Below, in pieces: positions 5,363-6,959 of a stretch of DNA of 6,959 nucleotides. Under the pieces are notes generated by a model, which ran no database searches, had not been told where the DNA came from, and saw only the letters and a program-made list of their open reading frames with translations. Both the position numbers and the translations under genes were made by a program. The stretch spans positions 1 through 6,959 of the forward strand of contig WRNF01000071.1 of assembly GCA_009776715.1 (NCBI GenBank). The letters are read 5' to 3'. Positions within the stretch are counted from its first letter, which is position 1. Each line of letters opens with the position of its first letter. This DNA is from Treponema sp. Lineage in GTDB: Bacteria; Spirochaetota; Spirochaetia; Treponematales; Breznakiellaceae.

Positions 5363-5389
5363 TTTTAGCCCGTTATTTTTTAGCCCGTT
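5361..5389. repeat. Tandem 14/15-bp repeat at the def-fmt junction
   Basis: ATTTTTAGCCCGTT (5361-5374) is repeated as 5375-5389 with one extra T. The first copy includes the fmt start codon and the second holds the last codons and stop of def. In the minus direction both read AACGGGCTAAAAA. The repeat forms the whole fmt translation start region and could vary in copy number by slippage. Confidence 0.8.
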
Positions 5390-5867
5390 TGGCAATTTTA
5401 GCAATGATTTTATTTCTTTTTTGCTCAGGAAGCCGATCAATAAATAATACCCCCTCAAGATGATCGTATTCATGCAGAATTACACGGGCATACAGTCCAT
5501 CGGCTTCTACGGTAAAGGGCCGGCCCTTTTCATTCCATGCCTGCACCTTTACGGTTTTTGGGCGTATCACATCTGCCCAAATGCCGGGAATAGAAAGGCA
5601 GCCTTCTTCATATTTGACTGTTTCCAGCGATGTTTCGATTATGGCAGGATTAATGAACACTTTAGGAACATCTTTTTCAATGTTTACCACAAAAATCCGT
5701 TCAGATATGCCGATTTGCGGTCCGGCAAGCCCAATGCCTTTCCCTTTTTTCGCTTTTTCAAGCAATAATTGAACTGTTTCCTGCAAAGATTCCGGTTTGT
5801 TTTTTAAACTTTTTACAGGCTGGGCCTTTTGACGAAGCAGTTCATTTTCTAAAGTAAGAATTTCCAT
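5373..5867 (-). CDS. def: Peptide deformylase
   Basis: Def is a metalloenzyme that removes the N-formyl group from nascent proteins, the step that undoes the action of the adjacent Fmt. All three family motifs are present: GIGLAGPQ (44-51, motif 1, with Gly where Ala is commoner), EEGCLSIPG (87-95, motif 2, metal ligand C90) and HEYDH (132-136, motif 3, metal ligands H132 and H136, catalytic E133). Length (164) fits the family. The C-terminal tail is rich in lysine (KRNKIIAKIAKRAKK), as in deformylases that bind near the ribosomal exit tunnel. The start ATG at 5867 is preceded by an A-rich stretch without an evident Shine-Dalgarno. The gene is 32 bases downstream of a small membrane protein gene. 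Confidence 0.97.
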   Translation of the reverse strand: MEILTLENELLRQKAQPVKSLKNKPESLQETVQLLLEKAKKGKGIGLAGPQIGISERIFVVNIEKDVPKVFINPAIIETSLETVKYEEGCLSIPGIWADVIRPKTVKVQAWNEKGRPFTVEADGLYARVILHEYDHLEGVLFIDRLPEQKRNKIIAKIAKRAKK

Positions 5868-5899
5868 AGCTATATTAATTTTTTTTGCAGATATGCATA

Positions 5900-6145
5900 T
5901 TATTCCTTTGATGCTTCGCTGTCTTGTTCTGCCTTTTCTTTTTTTGCTTCGGATCGGTCTTTAATGTCGGCTATTCCGATAAAGACTGCAATTAACCCGA
6001 TAAGCACTGCAATGATAGGAGCGCCTCCGCGTAGAACGGTTAGTACATCCTGTCCCCATGTTAGTCCAAAACCAACACTGTCTTTTGGCAGTATTGCAAA
6101 TGTTGCCGCTGCAAGAATAAGCAGTCCGATAATTAATGATTTCAT
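5900..6145 (-). CDS. Small membrane protein, two predicted helices
   Basis: An unrecognised 81-residue protein. Residues 4-19 (LIIGLLILAAATFAIL) and 42-60 (APIIAVLIGLIAVFIGIAD) are hydrophobic segments separated by a short polar loop (KDSVGFGLTWGQDVLTVLRGG). The tail (61-81) is highly charged (DRSEAKKEKAEQDSEASKE) and should be cytosolic. The first segment could instead be a signal peptide, but no clear cleavage site is seen. GGAGG (6151-6155) lies 5 bases before the ATG, the strongest ribosome site in this operon, which firmly supports the start and suggests high expression. It sits between another small membrane protein and def, with gaps of 43 and 32 bases. Confidence 0.82.
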   Translation of the reverse strand: MKSLIIGLLILAAATFAILPKDSVGFGLTWGQDVLTVLRGGAPIIAVLIGLIAVFIGIADIKDRSEAKKEKAEQDSEASKE

Positions 6146-6188
6146 TGTATCCTCCGTATGTTGATAAGCGGCGTTTAATTGCCGTAAA

Positions 6189-6491
6189 TTATTTTTGACG
6201 GTATCGTCTGATAATTATAACCAAAAAAGCCGCAATAATAAAACCTAATCGAAAGACCGGCAATATTATTGCCTCAAGGGGAGTGGAACCAACAAAGAAG
6301 AATCCCCCGGTAATAATCTGCAGGCTCTCCAGAACCGTATAAATTATTTCGATATAGGCAAAAACAGTGCCGATTAATAAAAACAGCCATGCAATATCTC
6401 TGGTTTTTGACCATAACATTATTGCAAGAAAAACTGCCGATGCTCCCAATATAAGACGGCTGTACACAAGAACTAATTGCCCGGAATCCAT
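6189..6491 (-). CDS. Small membrane protein, three predicted helices
   Basis: An unrecognised 100-residue, very hydrophobic protein with three likely transmembrane segments at about 7-27 (LVLVYSRLILGASAVFLAIML), 33-53 (IAWLFLLIGTVFAYIEIIYTV) and 74-95 (AIILPVFRLGFIIAAFLVIII). It ends with a basic tail, RRYRQK, that predicts a cytosolic C terminus. It is the first gene of the predicted operon leading to def-fmt-PASTA-hflX. There is no Shine-Dalgarno; a putative -10 box ends 6 bases before the ATG, so the mRNA may be leaderless. A later start would cut into the first helix. Confidence 0.75.
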   Translation of the reverse strand: MDSGQLVLVYSRLILGASAVFLAIMLWSKTRDIAWLFLLIGTVFAYIEIIYTVLESLQIITGGFFFVGSTPLEAIILPVFRLGFIIAAFLVIIIRRYRQK

Positions 6492-6497
6492 AACTGT

Positions 6498-6527
6498 ATT
6501 TTATGCTTTTTTTTGCAAAAAATGCAA
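6498..6527 (-). promoter_or_regulatory. Putative promoter of the six-gene operon
   Basis: TTGCAT (6522-6527, minus strand) and TAAAAT (6498-6503) are 18 bases apart. Transcription would begin about at the ATG at 6491, giving a leaderless message. The sequence around it is A/T-rich, so chance matches are possible. Confidence 0.5.
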
Positions 6528-6645
6528 GATTCCGAATCTAAAAATAATTGTAATTGTTTAAAAGGTAAATAAAAACCAAAAAAAGTCAAGGAAAAACATA
6601 TGCTCCATTTACAACAACTCTTACAAACCCGATAAAAACAGATTG

Positions 6646-6672
6646 GCAAAAAGGTGCCAGGCACCTTTTTGC
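6646..6672. terminator. 27-bp perfect palindrome, bidirectional terminator-like
   Basis: GCAAAAAGGTGCC (6646-6658) and GGCACCTTTTTGC (6660-6672) are perfect 13-bp inverted arms around a single A. The core GGTGCC/GGCACC stem flanked by A5 and T5 reads as an intrinsic terminator on both strands. It lies between two divergent genes, where no terminator is needed for either, so it may be a scattered repeat element. It could also end unseen transcripts entering this intergenic region. Confidence 0.7.
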
Positions 6673-6682
6673 ATTAGATAAC

Positions 6683-6711
6683 TTGTGTTTTTTTAATTGA
6701 TGAAGTATGAT
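6683..6711 (+). promoter_or_regulatory. Putative promoter of the right-edge gene
   Basis: TTGTGT (6683-6688) and TATGAT (6706-6711) are separated by 17 bases on the plus strand. Start would be near 6718, about 12 bases before the ATG at 6730. The -35 box is only partly consensus. Confidence 0.5.
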
Positions 6712-6729
6712 AAATGCACGTGTTATGAT

Positions 6730-6959
6730 ATGAAACGAAAAAAAACAATTATGCTGCTTATTTTTTTCATCTTCTATAAAAATGTAAGCTTATTTGCCGC
6801 AGATACGCTTGAAGTTGCTATTAAAAAACAGGCAGATTATATTATAAGAAATTCTCCACGCAATGCAGTATTGGCTATTGTAAACATCGACTCGGGCAGC
6901 AAGATTTTATCAGAATACATAATAGAACGGCTGCCCGACCACATTATTAATGCAAAAGA
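6730..6959 (+). CDS. Secreted protein, N-terminal part (runs off the window)
   Basis: An open frame from ATG 6730 to the window end: 76 complete codons, no stop. Residues 1-23 form a clear signal peptide: basic MKRKK, hydrophobic IMLLIFFIFY, then a short polar stretch ending LFA, with cleavage likely near A23/A24. There is no lipobox cysteine. The mature part begins ADTLEVAIKKQADYI and continues to VLAIVNIDSGSKILSEYIIERLPDHII. From memory, this pattern (a helix, then an A-I-x-N-x-x-S strand and a ‘LSEYIIEEL’ helix) resembles the start of spirochaete CsgG/LpoB-like periplasmic domains, but this is tentative because most of the domain lies outside the window. No Shine-Dalgarno is visible; the earlier ATG at 6725 stops after two codons. 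It is divergent from the operon to the left. Confidence 0.7.
   Translation, partial: MKRKKTIMLLIFFIFYKNVSLFAADTLEVAIKKQADYIIRNSPRNAVLAIVNIDSGSKILSEYIIERLPDHIINAK

Noticed and set aside
5363..5473. A 37-codon N-terminal extension of Fmt from ATG 5473
   Set aside because: It lies entirely over the 3' end of def, reads NGLKNNGLK because of the tandem repeat, and precedes the family-typical start MKVLYAGSP.
6473..6664. Minus-strand frame in the right intergenic region
   Set aside because: It overlaps the first codons of the three-helix membrane protein and the palindrome, and is rich in Phe and Cys as expected for translated AT-rich non-coding DNA.

Overview
The window looks like a chromosomal segment of a Treponema-like spirochaete. 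The evidence is the run def–fmt–(PASTA membrane protein)–hflX on one strand, the mixed base composition (AT-rich accessory stretch, moderate-GC core genes), the general look of the proteins, and tRNA-Ser genes without an encoded CCA end. This assignment is an inference from gene order and protein style; no database was searched. Every intact gene is on the minus strand. The only plus-strand gene is the truncated one at the right edge.

Left part (1-540): a direct repeat of about 97 bp with a period of 166-167 bp, with two abutting perfect hairpins, followed by two minus-strand serine tRNA genes (GGA and CGA anticodons) behind one good sigma70-type promoter. The first repeat copy ends in what looks like a broken, shortened copy of tRNA-Ser(GGA), so the repeat probably arose by duplication at the tRNA 3' end.

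Accessory part (562-2140): two type II toxin-antitoxin modules in tandem, VapBC (PIN-domain RNase with a ribbon-helix-helix antitoxin) and MazEF (endoribonuclease with an AbrB-fold antitoxin), separated by an unrecognised 89-residue ORF. Each module has its own TTGACA-type promoter with a palindrome over or next to the -10 element, as expected for autorepression. The vapB transcript is predicted to be leaderless. This part is clearly AT-richer on its vapBC side (16 G+C in 60 bases at 601-660) than hflX (37 in 60 at 2581-2640).

Core part (2235-6491, transcribed right to left): small three-helix membrane protein, small two-helix membrane protein, peptide deformylase (def), methionyl-tRNA formyltransferase (fmt), a membrane-anchored PASTA protein without a kinase domain, and the GTPase HflX. 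Spacing is tight (1 to about 50 bases), so this is probably one operon. Fmt formylates the initiator Met-tRNA, Def removes the formyl group from new proteins, and HflX acts on stalled ribosomes. The PASTA protein is a likely peptidoglycan or envelope sensor or scaffold.

Right edge (6492-6959): a 238-bp divergent intergenic region with a 27-bp perfect palindrome and putative promoters in both directions, then the first 76 codons of a secreted protein that runs off the window. No CRISPR array, complete insertion sequence or rRNA gene is visible.
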